Shown: piece by piece, positions 19,114 through 28,050 of the stretch | How positions within the stretch are numbered: the first letter of the stretch is position 1 | How the letters are laid out: every line of letters begins with the position of its first letter | Virus record (IMG/VR): IMGVR_UViG_3300035698_022762 | Location: 1 to 64,000 of that record | Reading direction: 5' to 3' (one strand) | Origin: a virus | Length of the DNA: 64,000 nt | Made by a program: the position numbers and the translations under genes | The notes under the pieces: generated by a model | The model's input: only the letters and a program-made list of their open reading frames with translations | Told to the model about the DNA's origin: nothing | Database searches by the model: none

Positions 19114-20107
19114 GATATCAAGTCTTGATGTTGGATACGAAACTGGCGATTTGTCAGTATATCCAGAAGCATTAGACGATAAAGAAATATTATACGAAGC
19201 AAAAAACAATGCTAAAACAACATTAAAACAAGCATTGTCTTATAATGCGAAATTTATAATTGTAGATGATGCATCTTCTTTTCCAGAAAAAGGATTAATT
19301 AGAATAGGATCAAACAATGTAAATGGAAATTATGAATTAATATATTATGGTTCTCGAACAGGAACGGTTTTTAAAAATCTATTGCGTGGTTTTGCTGGTT
19401 CTAAACAAAATACTTGGTCTAAAAAAAATGATGAAGGAACAATATATGTTTCCAACTCTGTAATGGCAGAACATCACAATGCCATAAAAGATGCAATAAT
19501 TAATATAGAAAACAATTTAGGAATTAATGTTTTTCCAGATGCGACATCTTTAAATGGAATTTTAAAAGAATTAGAAGTTACTCATCTAGCTCCTAAAGCA
19601 TTGTTCAGAGCTTACCCCCTTAAATCTCCAAGTGGAACAACAATTAGTTTTCAAAAATTATCAAGCGGAAATGTAGTGAGATATCTTTGGGATTTTGGAG
19701 ATGGGACAACTTCTATTGAACGAAATCCAACACATACATATCAATCAGAAGGTATATATACAGTAAAACTAAATGTAATTACAGAAACTGGCTCACAAGG
19801 AGTGACTGTAAAATCAAATTATATAACTATCAATGACGCAGAAAAACTCCCTTTTTTTTATGCGTCTGTAGATGCGGATGATCCAAACACTTATCACTTT
19901 ATTGACCAAACGGATGGAGAAATAACACAACGATTTTGGGTTTTTGATGATGGAACAAATGAAAACATAATTGATCCAGATGTTCATTCTACTACTCACA
20001 CATATACGCAAAGTGGAACATACAATCCTTCCTTGATACTTTTATTCTCGAACCAGAGCTTGAAAAGAGTATTTTTATCTAACCCTACTTCTATAATAAT
20101 ATCATGA
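19106..20107 (+). CDS. PKD-domain fibre protein 1
   Basis: This 333-residue protein has an N-terminal module with 'VMAEHHNAIKDAIINIENNLG' shared with the next two genes, then a classic PKD domain at about residues 170-245 ('VVRYLWDFGDGTTSIERNP', 'THTYQSEGIYTVKLNV') and a second, weaker PKD-like repeat ('RFWVFDDGTNENI', 'HTYTQSGTYNPSL'). PKD beta-sandwiches occur on surface proteins, where they act as spacers or bind glycans and proteins. Its stop overlaps the next start (ATGA), implying coupled translation in fixed stoichiometry. Probably part of a tail- or head-mounted fibre. Confidence 0.65.
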   Translation: MSRISSLDVGYETGDLSVYPEALDDKEILYEAKNNAKTTLKQALSYNAKFIIVDDASSFPEKGLIRIGSNNVNGNYELIYYGSRTGTVFKNLLRGFAGSKQNTWSKKNDEGTIYVSNSVMAEHHNAIKDAIINIENNLGINVFPDATSLNGILKELEVTHLAPKALFRAYPLKSPSGTTISFQKLSSGNVVRYLWDFGDGTTSIERNPTHTYQSEGIYTVKLNVITETGSQGVTVKSNYITINDAEKLPFFYASVDADDPNTYHFIDQTDGEITQRFWVFDDGTNENIIDPDVHSTTHTYTQSGTYNPSLILLFSNQSLKRVFLSNPTSIIIS

Positions 20108-22395
20108 CTGTTACAAATTATCCAAACCAAATAGATAGCAATGATAACCTATATGAGACACATGACGCTTTAAGGGTTCGTTTATTAGAGGATTATTCTC
20201 CGGGTGATGTGTCTATCAGTATAGAAGGCAATAACTCTAATTTTCCTAGTGCCGGTATTATTACGCTAACCGAACAAAATAGCGATATTGACAAAAGAGC
20301 ATTGAGTTTTACTTATACAGGAAAAACAGATTCATCCTTTACAGGGTTAGAATTGCTGCCTAATTTTACAGACGTAGTTAAATTTAAAACCATAACCAAT
20401 ATAACGCAAAATGTTATGGCTGAACACCACAACATTCTAAAAGATGCTCTTATTGCAATAGAAGACTTTATAGGAGTTAAAGGTACCATCGATTTAGTAC
20501 CGGGCGGGGCAACACTGGAAGGTAGAATAAATTTTCTTAGAAAAATGGTTCTGACTCCTAGAGCGTGGTTTACTTCTGATAAAAAAATCGGGATCATCCC
20601 TTTAGAAGTTGTATTCACAGATAAATCTATTAGGTTAGGTGAAGGTGATGTAACATACATATGGGATTTTGGTGATCAAACTGCATCTAATGTTTCTGTA
20701 TATTCTACTATTGAAGCTTACAGCGTAGTACCAACAGAAAGTCCAAACTTTATCGTAAAAGATTTAGACGGTGGATCAATTAAGAAAAGATTTGACAGAC
20801 CCGGAGTTTACGATGTCTCTCTAAATGTAAAAAATCAATACGGTGAAGATACAGTCGAATTCAAAAGTATGATTGAGGCAAGAGTAGAAGCCCCAAATGA
20901 AGCACAAATAGATATCACAGCAAAATCTAGCCAAATTGTGTCTTCGGGAGATACTTCACCTGTTTTCGATAGATTAGGAACGAAAGCTGGTGGTCCTTTT
21001 GCAACGCCGCCTACTATTAGATCGAAAACTAATACCTTTATCGATCTAGAAGTCCCTGTAGGGACTCTCGTGGCAGGTACAACGGGTTTTCCCGGAAGGT
21101 CTTATTCAGGAGAGCTATACAGCACAGACGACGGCACAACGCCATTAGACCCTATAGAATCTTATACATGGTCTTTGAGTGATGACTTGGCTCATGGCAC
21201 TTCCAATGCAGCTAGAGCCTCTTATTCAATTGGCGGAATCTACGACATAAAACTAAGAGCAGATACGTCATTTGGTTCTTATAGAATTACCACATATGAG
21301 AACAGTATAGACATAATAGAAAATAGAAATTTATGGTTGTTTAACTACGCCACCACATCAACCATAAAAGGTCACGAATTTGGTCTTAATAGTGAAACAT
21401 TTAAAACTGCTGATAAGACTCAAGTATTGAGTAGAGATGATAGCTTCCTAGATGGAACTGGTGATGAAACTAGAGCGAAAAGAGAATTTGAGAGAAATAC
21501 TGGATTTGCAGTTAGAGGAACTACTAATTCAGGAAACAAAGGCACTTCTATTATGACATGGGCAGAAGGGGGTTCTACACTTTCATCACAGACAACGGCT
21601 TTGATAGAGTACGAAGGATTTAGCGATATCGTCACCGAGCATAATACAGAAGCAAACAATTTGTCAAGACCTTGGAATTGGGCTTTTTTAAGTTCGGGAG
21701 AAAAAGCATATTATGTTTTAGGTCCAGACGAAAACGAACCTTCTAATGAAAATCCTATAAATGAAACTAAACATACATTAAATCTATCTTCCAGTTTCAC
21801 AGTAACAAGCACACAACTTAAAATAGACAATTATAAAAACGGTGCGGAAGAAATAAGGGACAATATTACAGAAAATTATGTTGCAGGCGAGCCTACTACT
21901 GGAAGATTTTCTGTGTATAGAACCGCATGGAAAGATCAATCCGGTTATATTTTAAGAAACAGTGGCGTTGGAGATTTTTTCCGATTAAGAAACTTCTACA
22001 AAACAGAAGGTACTGTAGTGGAGCCTTTTGTCAATATTACAAAATTAACAGATATGCCGGGAGTAACAAAAAAAGAAGGACAGTTGGTTGCATTGGTGAA
22101 TGGATTGTTTTTCTTTAATAACTCTGGAAGTGTTTCGGCTTTTAACGATACATCTATGTCATGGGAAACAGGAACAGTGTCTGCAATTGCTTTTAGAGGG
22201 GTGCAAAATACTTCAACATCCAATTTTGATAATGAAGAAAACACTTTACTAGCTGCTAGTGACAATGAACGAACAGCTTATTTAAGTTTCGATTACAATA
22301 CGAGTGTGTTTATAAAGTACAACGGAACAGATAATACTTTTTCAAGTATAGGAACTAGACCAACAGGAACGCAATTTATTATGGGAGTGTATTAA
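20104..22395 (+). CDS. PKD-domain fibre protein 2
   Basis: This 763-residue protein repeats the plan of its neighbour: an N-terminal domain ending in 'NVMAEHHNILKDALIAIEDF', then PKD-like sandwiches ('VTYIWDFGDQTASN', 'FDRPGVYDVSLNVKNQYGE' and 'SYTWSLSDDLAHGTSNA', 'YSIGGIYDIKLRADTSFG'). The C-terminal 350 residues are beta-rich and contain kelch-like or propeller-like stretches ('GQLVALVNGLFFFNNSG', 'NTLLAASDNERTAYLSFDY'), which could be a receptor-binding head. It starts at the ATGA overlap with fibre protein 1. Function is inferred from domain type and clustering. Confidence 0.6.
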   Translation: MTVTNYPNQIDSNDNLYETHDALRVRLLEDYSPGDVSISIEGNNSNFPSAGIITLTEQNSDIDKRALSFTYTGKTDSSFTGLELLPNFTDVVKFKTITNITQNVMAEHHNILKDALIAIEDFIGVKGTIDLVPGGATLEGRINFLRKMVLTPRAWFTSDKKIGIIPLEVVFTDKSIRLGEGDVTYIWDFGDQTASNVSVYSTIEAYSVVPTESPNFIVKDLDGGSIKKRFDRPGVYDVSLNVKNQYGEDTVEFKSMIEARVEAPNEAQIDITAKSSQIVSSGDTSPVFDRLGTKAGGPFATPPTIRSKTNTFIDLEVPVGTLVAGTTGFPGRSYSGELYSTDDGTTPLDPIESYTWSLSDDLAHGTSNAARASYSIGGIYDIKLRADTSFGSYRITTYENSIDIIENRNLWLFNYATTSTIKGHEFGLNSETFKTADKTQVLSRDDSFLDGTGDETRAKREFERNTGFAVRGTTNSGNKGTSIMTWAEGGSTLSSQTTALIEYEGFSDIVTEHNTEANNLSRPWNWAFLSSGEKAYYVLGPDENEPSNENPINETKHTLNLSSSFTVTSTQLKIDNYKNGAEEIRDNITENYVAGEPTTGRFSVYRTAWKDQSGYILRNSGVGDFFRLRNFYKTEGTVVEPFVNITKLTDMPGVTKKEGQLVALVNGLFFFNNSGSVSAFNDTSMSWETGTVSAIAFRGVQNTSTSNFDNEENTLLAASDNERTAYLSFDYNTSVFIKYNGTDNTFSSIGTRPTGTQFIMGVY

Positions 22396-22403
22396 ATAGA
22401 TAT

Positions 22404-25040
22404 ATGGCAGTTGCATTTCCACCTATTGTTTCTTTTCCTTTAGCTATCGACACTGACAGAACGCTATACCTCGTGTATAACACATCAGAAGCCAAACTAA
22501 CACAAGCGAACGACCCTTGGGCGGAAGAAATAGCAATTACACCAGTTGCAAGCGATGCGGCAGAACAATGGAGCGAAAATGGTTTTGCTAATTTAGACGG
22601 GGAGCTTTTTTATTACGACTCTGTTGATAAAGATTCAAATGGAAAAATTGATACTCTAAAACAATGTGCTAGAAATTTAGGTGGCACAAAAACTCATTAT
22701 AACGCATCGGATAAAATAGTTAGAGGATTTGTTGTAGCAGAGCATCACAATCAACTAGCTGACGCTGTAATAAATATAGAACAATTTATCGGAGAAACGT
22801 CATCTATAAACGAAAACACTTTAGATTGGCGTATCAGAAATCTAGAAGAAGAAACAGTTTGCATAGACGATATTGGATGTCCAGATGTTATTTTCAGATT
22901 TGAAGAAGACACTGTTGAATCCAATAATTGCGAAGGAACAGTGATTAGATATGAAGCTACTATTACTGGCTCTTTTAATTTTTTCAGAATAGATTTTGGA
23001 GATGGAAATTTCACAACTACTGAACAAATTGGCACACATAAATATGGCGTAAATTCTACTATTGATCCGATTATAACTATTTCTAATGATAAGTGTCAAG
23101 TTATACAAACACCCATTGTTAGAGAAAATTCAGAAGAACCACAAATTCCTGCGGAACAAGAAGAATTTAGCATACCTATACCAGCATTGCCAGATTTTGC
23201 TCCTGTAGTTATACCAGAATTACAAATACCAGAAACTACATTTACTACGCCTCCAATAATTACACCTTGTTTGGACATAGGATTAACAGGACCAATTGAA
23301 ATTCCAACAAAAATAGATATTGTACCACCTATTCCTAGTTTGATTACTTTGTTGCCTACAATTCCTAGTACTATTACTATAATTGACAATATTCCTTCAT
23401 TAATTTCAATAGACGGGCCTGACATCCCTTCATCTATCTCAATTAATGATCCCAATATTCCTTCGCTTATTTCAATTAGTGATCTAAACATCCCTTCTGT
23501 AATAAGCATAGATCATGATATTCCGATATCGATTGACGTTATTGCTGATATTCCTTCAACTATATCTTTGATTACGCCAGATCAAATATCCTTGATTGGA
23601 TCAGTTATATCGGTCGAATCATTGATCATACCAGATATCCCAAATATATCTCTGATTGTGCCGACCATAGATGATATATCTTTAATTGTTCCTGCAATTA
23701 ATGACATATCATTGATAGTTCCTATTATCAGTGATATATCAATAATTCCTCCTATACTCAGTGATATATCAATTATTGCTCCTGTCATTAACGACATATC
23801 AATAGTTGCACCAACCATCAATGATATATCATTAATAGTTCCAGAATTTGGTGATATATCGTTGATAGTCCCTACGATTCCAGACATAAACGTTTCTATT
23901 CCTGCTTTTAATGATATTTCTCTTATAGTCCCATCGTTTGAAGACATTTCCTTGGTAGTGCCTGTGATGTCCAATATATCTTTAATAGCAAATATATCAT
24001 CTATAGATTTAGATAGTAGCGGCTTGCCGTCTGAAATATCTCTTATAAACGCTCTTGGATTGTCTGAAATTTCGATTGTGCATAGTATTCCATCAGTGAT
24101 TTCAGTTTCTGGTGATACTATAGATTTAGATACAAGTAGTCTGCCATCTGAAATATCTCTTATAGATGCAACAGATTTATCAATCATTAGTTTAATAGAT
24201 GCAACAGAACTTTCTGTTATCAGTTTGATAAACGCAACAGATTTGTCAACTATTAATTTGGTGGACGCTACTGAACTTTCTGTTGTTAGTTTAATAAATT
24301 CAACTGGTTTGTCTTCAATAAGCATTGATTGGTCCCCTGTGCCAGAAGTATCTGTTGAGTGGGGAACTCCACCCACTTTGTCTTGTGTGGTGACTGTAAG
24401 TTGTTCTGGTGCGTCGGCATTAAAAAATAATGCTAAAGGACTTTCTAAATCCCAAAGAGTCAATTCTTTGATGAATGACGAAGAATTTATAGATACGTTG
24501 TTTGACGAAGAAGCAATACAAGTAGAGTTTGCAGATATGCCAATTCCTTCTGAAATCAAGGTCGTAGTACCAGAGTTTGATACCATAGAAGTGGTGCATG
24601 ACATACCTACAGAAATAATAATAAACGCTAGTGCTATTCCTAGTGTAATAGAATTAAGGTCAACAATAAACATTCCAGAAGAAATAATGTTGACTCACTC
24701 ATTGCCTGAGTACATTGAGTTGAAAAACGATTTGCCAAAATCTATTGAACTTGACACGTCTGGATTACCAGACACAATATTATTAGAATTGATTAATACA
24801 ATTCCATCGCAAATAGAAATTATTGGAATGGTCAATGAAATCAAAGTAACAGGCATTCCTTCTACCATTGAATTAAACGGTACTCTGCCATCGGTTATCG
24901 ACATTAATGTTCCAGATGGTTTGGAAATACCTTTAGTTTATAAAGGTTCACCAATTCCAATAAAATTTGACGAAAATGCATTTAAAAATGAAGATGGTGA
25001 AGATTTACCATGCTTCGCTATTATACCTTGCAAAAGATGA
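22404..25040 (+). CDS. Fibre protein 3 with PKD domain and long Ile/Ser/Pro beta-repeat
   Basis: This 878-residue protein begins with the shared module (here 'VVAEHHNQLADAVINIEQF'), followed by one PKD-like unit ('FNFFRIDFGDGNFTTTEQ'). Residues of about 300-650 are a striking low-complexity repeat in three flavours: 'IPSxISI' units, then about a dozen decapeptides of type 'DISLIVPxIx', then undecapeptides of type 'DATELSVISLI'. The last third returns to 'IPSxIEL' units. Regular alternation of Ile/Ser/Pro suggests a long rigid beta-solenoid or beta-spiral shaft. It closes the three-paralogue fibre block. The architecture is seen directly; a shaft role is inference. Confidence 0.6.
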   Translation: MAVAFPPIVSFPLAIDTDRTLYLVYNTSEAKLTQANDPWAEEIAITPVASDAAEQWSENGFANLDGELFYYDSVDKDSNGKIDTLKQCARNLGGTKTHYNASDKIVRGFVVAEHHNQLADAVINIEQFIGETSSINENTLDWRIRNLEEETVCIDDIGCPDVIFRFEEDTVESNNCEGTVIRYEATITGSFNFFRIDFGDGNFTTTEQIGTHKYGVNSTIDPIITISNDKCQVIQTPIVRENSEEPQIPAEQEEFSIPIPALPDFAPVVIPELQIPETTFTTPPIITPCLDIGLTGPIEIPTKIDIVPPIPSLITLLPTIPSTITIIDNIPSLISIDGPDIPSSISINDPNIPSLISISDLNIPSVISIDHDIPISIDVIADIPSTISLITPDQISLIGSVISVESLIIPDIPNISLIVPTIDDISLIVPAINDISLIVPIISDISIIPPILSDISIIAPVINDISIVAPTINDISLIVPEFGDISLIVPTIPDINVSIPAFNDISLIVPSFEDISLVVPVMSNISLIANISSIDLDSSGLPSEISLINALGLSEISIVHSIPSVISVSGDTIDLDTSSLPSEISLIDATDLSIISLIDATELSVISLINATDLSTINLVDATELSVVSLINSTGLSSISIDWSPVPEVSVEWGTPPTLSCVVTVSCSGASALKNNAKGLSKSQRVNSLMNDEEFIDTLFDEEAIQVEFADMPIPSEIKVVVPEFDTIEVVHDIPTEIIINASAIPSVIELRSTINIPEEIMLTHSLPEYIELKNDLPKSIELDTSGLPDTILLELINTIPSQIEIIGMVNEIKVTGIPSTIELNGTLPSVIDINVPDGLEIPLVYKGSPIPIKFDENAFKNEDGEDLPCFAIIPCKR
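23325..24330 (+). repeat. In-frame short tandem repeats coding a beta-shaft
   Basis: Within fibre gene 3 the DNA is built of diverged units of about 30-36 bases. From about 23620 to 24000 the unit encodes 10 residues (D-I-S-L-I-V-P-x-I-x). From about 24130 to 24320 it encodes 11 residues (D-A-T-E-L-S-V-I-S-L-I). Before that, 11-12 residue 'IPSxISI' units are seen. The copies differ at synonymous and variable positions, so this is an old, selected repeat rather than a recent slippage product. It also explains long open frames on the opposite strand. Confidence 0.8.
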
Positions 25041-25912
25041 TAATAAAAAAACATTCAAACAGAAACGATTATTTGCTAGCAAATGATACTTGGGTGCGAG
25101 ATTTCACAAAGGAATCTGTGCCATTTATAGATTTAAATAAAAACCTAATCCCTTCTGATGATTTTCAATTGGTTTACAAAAATGAATTTAAAAATAATAA
25201 AGAAAAATATCCTAATTTTGATACAGAAAATTTTTATTATAAAAATATTTTAATAGTATCAGACGGATTTGATTTTAAAAACAAACATAAAGTTTTATCG
25301 TCTCTACCATCTGATGTGAAAGTTTTAGCTGTAAACAATGCGCTTAAATATTGGGAGTTAGTTGGAGACAATTGTCCCGAAGAAGAAAAAAAAGCAATAT
25401 TGTTTTATATAGTGAACAATCCTTATGAAGAATGCAATAATTTTTTTCCTTTGAAGAATCGTTATTGGCCTAGATGTATAGCATCTACCAGAACAAACCA
25501 TTCTTTTTTGAAAAATTATAAAAACAACAAATACATTTATTCTCCAATCAACACTTCAAGCTATTCTGGCCCTAATGTTTCATATAATCACAAAATAGAC
25601 GATTATAGAAATCCCATATGTGCAGCTATATCTATCGCATATTATTTTGGAGTCGAAAATTTATTTTTGTTTGGTTGTGATAATTGTTTTACAGAAAACA
25701 GACCTTATAGTGAGGAAACCATAAATGGTTTTAGAAGCTATCCGCAACAAATAAAGTCTTATAATTTGATAGATGCAAATTTATATTGGATGAAAAATAA
25801 AAAAATTAATATAGGATATCATAGTTCTGGAATTAAGTTTGAAAATGCTTCATATATAAATTTAGAAGACATAAACACATTCTTTAAGGAAAGAAAAGAT
25901 GATATCGGTTAG
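25037..25912 (+). CDS. DUF115-like / sialyltransferase-like glycan protein
   Basis: The frame is open from ATG 25010, but the ATG at 25037 makes an ATGA overlap with the preceding stop and is preferred (protein MIIKKHSNRN..., about 291 residues). The centre has 'FYYKNILIVSDGFDFKNK' and 'SDVKVLAVNNALKYWELV', and the C-terminal half has 'NPICAAISIAYYFGVENLFLFGCDNCF', the Rossmann-type core of DUF115 (motility-associated glycosyltransferase-like) proteins. Related families handle sialic or pseudaminic acid glycans. It follows the fibre block directly, so it may glycosylate fibres or mask host glycans. The donor is unknown. Confidence 0.55.
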   Translation: MIIKKHSNRNDYLLANDTWVRDFTKESVPFIDLNKNLIPSDDFQLVYKNEFKNNKEKYPNFDTENFYYKNILIVSDGFDFKNKHKVLSSLPSDVKVLAVNNALKYWELVGDNCPEEEKKAILFYIVNNPYEECNNFFPLKNRYWPRCIASTRTNHSFLKNYKNNKYIYSPINTSSYSGPNVSYNHKIDDYRNPICAAISIAYYFGVENLFLFGCDNCFTENRPYSEETINGFRSYPQQIKSYNLIDANLYWMKNKKINIGYHSSGIKFENASYINLEDINTFFKERKDDIG

Positions 25913-26192
25913 CAATTTTAGAAAATGGATGAATGAAAACAGGGACGAAGATTACAACCTTACTTTAAAAAAGCCTAAAAGTAATTTAATAGGACTAGAA
26001 GTTGAATCTAAACTTGATAGAAGCAAATTAGTAGAGAAGTTGTCTATGAAAGAAGGAACAGATTCCGATTTAATAGCGGAAGACTTCTGTGAAAACAACG
26101 GCAAAATAATTGAAGTTATAGACAAAACTTTTTTAATCGAAGTCGATAGTGGCGTATTTAGCATCAAACGATGTCATGTTAGAAAAGCTTAA
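25899..26192 (+). CDS. Small hypothetical protein with capsid-targeting-like N-terminus
   Basis: This 97-residue protein overlaps the preceding gene by 14 bases and has AAGGAAAG upstream. The N-terminus 'SVSNFRKWMNEN' resembles the short amphipathic peptide ('FxxxxxE') that targets T4 internal proteins to the prohead. The C-terminal half is a compact strand domain ('NNGKIIEVIDKTFLIEVDS', 'GVFSIKRCHVRKA') of SH3-like or KOW-like character. It ends in a 4-base convergent overlap with a minus-strand gene. It may be an injected internal protein, but this rests only on N-terminal similarity. Confidence 0.5.
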   Translation: MISVSNFRKWMNENRDEDYNLTLKKPKSNLIGLEVESKLDRSKLVEKLSMKEGTDSDLIAEDFCENNGKIIEVIDKTFLIEVDSGVFSIKRCHVRKA

Positions 26193-26566
26193 TTTTTACG
26201 TCTTATCATTGTTTTCTTTTGGTCTTTTTTTAAATCTATTTTTGGATTATCTATATCTGATTTGTTTTTGACAAACTTTTGTTTAGAAAACTTATACTTA
26301 TTACCTGAATGTAAAGGCAAATTTCTATAGCCACGTTTTTTCAAAGAATCAACTAGATCATTGTAAGATTCCGCACCTTCAAACCACGGCTCCCACAACA
26401 TGCGATTATCATATATTTCTTTTTCTATAGGTTTTTCAAGATGTTCTGGCAGATTAAGTGTAGACAAATCATTTATTTTTGTTGCTGGAAATTCCTTCCC
26501 CGGAAACGTCGTTAGAACTTTGATCCCCTTTTTGTCCCTTTTTGCCAGATAAAGATAATACTTCAT
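26189..26566 (-). CDS. Hypothetical protein, overlaps its upstream gene
   Basis: The open frame extends to a TTG at 26587, but the first ATG is at 26566 (MKYYLYLAKRDKKG), 12 bases after GAAGGA; that start is preferred and gives 125 residues. The protein starts with strand-like 'YYLYLAKRDKKGIKVLTTF', has 'WEPWFEGAESYNDLVDSL' in the middle and a highly basic tail. No family is recognised. Its 5' part overlaps the end of the 82-residue gene at 26469-26717 by about 98 bases in a different frame. Both look coding, making this a true gene overlap or an older frameshift. Confidence 0.5.
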   Translation of the reverse strand: MKYYLYLAKRDKKGIKVLTTFPGKEFPATKINDLSTLNLPEHLEKPIEKEIYDNRMLWEPWFEGAESYNDLVDSLKKRGYRNLPLHSGNKYKFSKQKFVKNKSDIDNPKIDLKKDQKKTMIRRKN

Positions 26567-26717
26567 TTTTTTCAAATTTTCCTTCAAAAATAATTTTAAA
26601 TGCTTCTTCTAAAACTAATTTAGTACAGTCGTCCCAATTGCCAAATTGATTACAAAAATCAACTAACGATTGTTTGCCTTTTTGAATATCGGTTTTACTT
26701 AAATTATTATTAGTCAT
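26469..26717 (-). CDS. Small hypothetical protein, divergent from next + gene
   Basis: This 82-residue protein starts at 26717 after a good minus-strand SD (AAGGGGA). It has a helical N-terminal part ('QSLVDFCNQFGNWDDCTKL', 'VLEEAFKIIFEGKFEK') and a low-complexity Lys/Gly/Ser/Asn tail that runs over the start of the following gene. No family is recognised. Its start codon directly abuts the start codon of the plus-strand gene at 26718 (CAT|ATG), so the two genes have no intergenic DNA and each would have to be read from inside the other. Confidence 0.5.
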   Translation of the reverse strand: MTNNNLSKTDIQKGKQSLVDFCNQFGNWDDCTKLVLEEAFKIIFEGKFEKNEVLSLSGKKGQKGDQSSNDVSGEGISSNKNK

Positions 26718-27323
26718 ATGCCAATCCCCTTAACACAATATATTAAAATAAAAGACAAGTATTGCATCACATACAGTGGAAGTTGTAACGAATACGTGCT
26801 TCTTTTAAAGTATTTACGTCCTTCAATGAATAAAGAATTTGAAACCGTAGACATTTGGCTGCATTGCCAAGAAGATTCATATGAATATCTGAAAGATGAA
26901 AAACAGACGACAAAACATTTAAACGAAAAAGAATTTGCATTTGTCAGAAAAATAAAAGGCAATTTGAAAGAACACCCTGTACAAAAACTAATAAAGGAAT
27001 CTTCCATAAAGATACTGCCATTAAAAAACACTCCTGATGAAAACAATAAAACTTTTTACATTTCCAAACACGGAATATTGCCCACTAGATCGTTAAATGA
27101 AACTGAAATTAAAAAAATAAAACAGTTCGCTAGCGATAATGGATATAAAGAAATACAAAATTATAAAAATGCAGGATGGATTATAGGTGTAGAAAATGAA
27201 GAAATAATAAAAGGTTACATTAACAATAGCAAAATCTCATTAATTCCAACAGGGGTAGGTACTGATTTATACAAAGAATTGTTTTACAATTTAGAAATTT
27301 TTCCAATTGCAAAAAACATTTAA
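26718..27323 (+). CDS. Hypothetical protein
   Basis: This 201-residue protein has no recognised family. It has alternating strands and helices: 'KDKYCITYSGSCNEYVLLL', 'FETVDIWLHCQEDSYEYL', and later 'IIGVENEEIIKGYINNSKI' and 'LIPTGVGTDLYKELFYNL'. The general alpha/beta layout and its place among glycan genes would allow a small GT-B-like or nucleotide-binding role, but no motif proves it. No SD is visible; the upstream bases belong to the divergent minus-strand gene. The next + gene begins after a 61-base gap with a promoter-like palindrome. Confidence 0.5.
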   Translation: MPIPLTQYIKIKDKYCITYSGSCNEYVLLLKYLRPSMNKEFETVDIWLHCQEDSYEYLKDEKQTTKHLNEKEFAFVRKIKGNLKEHPVQKLIKESSIKILPLKNTPDENNKTFYISKHGILPTRSLNETEIKKIKQFASDNGYKEIQNYKNAGWIIGVENEEIIKGYINNSKISLIPTGVGTDLYKELFYNLEIFPIAKNI

Positions 27324-27324
27324 A

Positions 27325-27343
27325 TATATACACGTATATAAAA
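27325..27343 (+). promoter_or_regulatory. Inverted repeat plus TATATAAAA box before strong virion gene
   Basis: Bases 27325-27340 form a perfect 7-bp inverted repeat with a 2-base centre (TATATAC-AC-GTATATA). It runs into TATATAAAA at 27335-27343, a T4-late-promoter-like AT box. The ATG of the strongly translated gene lies about 41 bases downstream, behind TTAGGAGAT. This could be a -10 element combined with an operator. It is inferred from position only. Confidence 0.35.
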
Positions 27344-27384
27344 TTGAAGGCAAGACACAAAAACACCTTTAATTAGGAGATATA

Positions 27385-28020
27385 ATGAGCGTATTTAAAG
27401 TAAAATTGAACAACAACAGCCAAGGGCAACTGGATCGTAATCCATCCACTGCCAGCGCAGGCAATCTAGGCGATCAATTTGGCACAAGTAAACAACGTAC
27501 TGTTTACATTCTAGGCCCAAATAGAGTAAATCGTCTTTTGAGCGATGGTGAAACCTTTACCGATTGTAACTATTGGAAAAGATACGCACCCATTTCAGAA
27601 GGTGGTCAATCCACTGATGAAAATGCGATTTTGACTATTGTTAGCGACGATGGAAGTGTTTATTCTGATAACGTGGCCGAAAACACTTATCCAGTTGTTT
27701 GGCTCCCAAGCACTGATGGTATTGTCACGGCTGGCGAAACCTATAGTGATACTGGTATGTCGCTAGACATTGTGACCACTTATGGTGGACATGCTGTTTT
27801 CTGCGAAATACAGAACTTGGACACCACTAGTGGTGCAGACATTAGCGTAAGACTCAACGGTTCTACAGACGCTACTTTCACCGTTGTGGCTAACTCTACT
27901 CAAGTATTCAACGCAGGCGACTTGACGATTTCTTCAATCGCTATAAGTAACCCAAACTCTGGTGTTACTGTTGATAAGGTTCAAGTTATTCTTTCGGTAA
28001 AATCTATCTGCAATAGCTAA
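27385..28020 (+). CDS. Abundant virion-type protein (possible decoration or fibre protein)
   Basis: This 211-residue protein has an excellent SD (TTAGGAGAT) and is followed by a strong terminator, so it is a single-gene unit. Codon choice is richer in C- and G-ending codons than its neighbours and resembles the major capsid gene, a sign of high expression. The N-terminus 'FKVKLNNNSQGQLDRNPST' is extended; the C-terminal 90 residues form a beta-sandwich-like domain ('GMSLDIVTTYGGHAVFCEI', 'GADISVRLNGSTDATFTVV', 'VDKVQVILSVKSIC'). No family is recognised. A head decoration or abundant fibre subunit is the most economical guess. Confidence 0.6.
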   Translation: MSVFKVKLNNNSQGQLDRNPSTASAGNLGDQFGTSKQRTVYILGPNRVNRLLSDGETFTDCNYWKRYAPISEGGQSTDENAILTIVSDDGSVYSDNVAENTYPVVWLPSTDGIVTAGETYSDTGMSLDIVTTYGGHAVFCEIQNLDTTSGADISVRLNGSTDATFTVVANSTQVFNAGDLTISSIAISNPNSGVTVDKVQVILSVKSICNS

Positions 28021-28050
28021 TAGTTTTATCAAAGTTCAATGATGATTTAA

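Noticed and set aside
23582-24673. 363-residue open frame on the minus strand
   Set aside because: It lies entirely opposite the Ile/Ser/Pro repeats of fibre gene 3; the regular codon pattern of the repeat leaves the reverse frame open. It has no SD and mirrors the repeat period.
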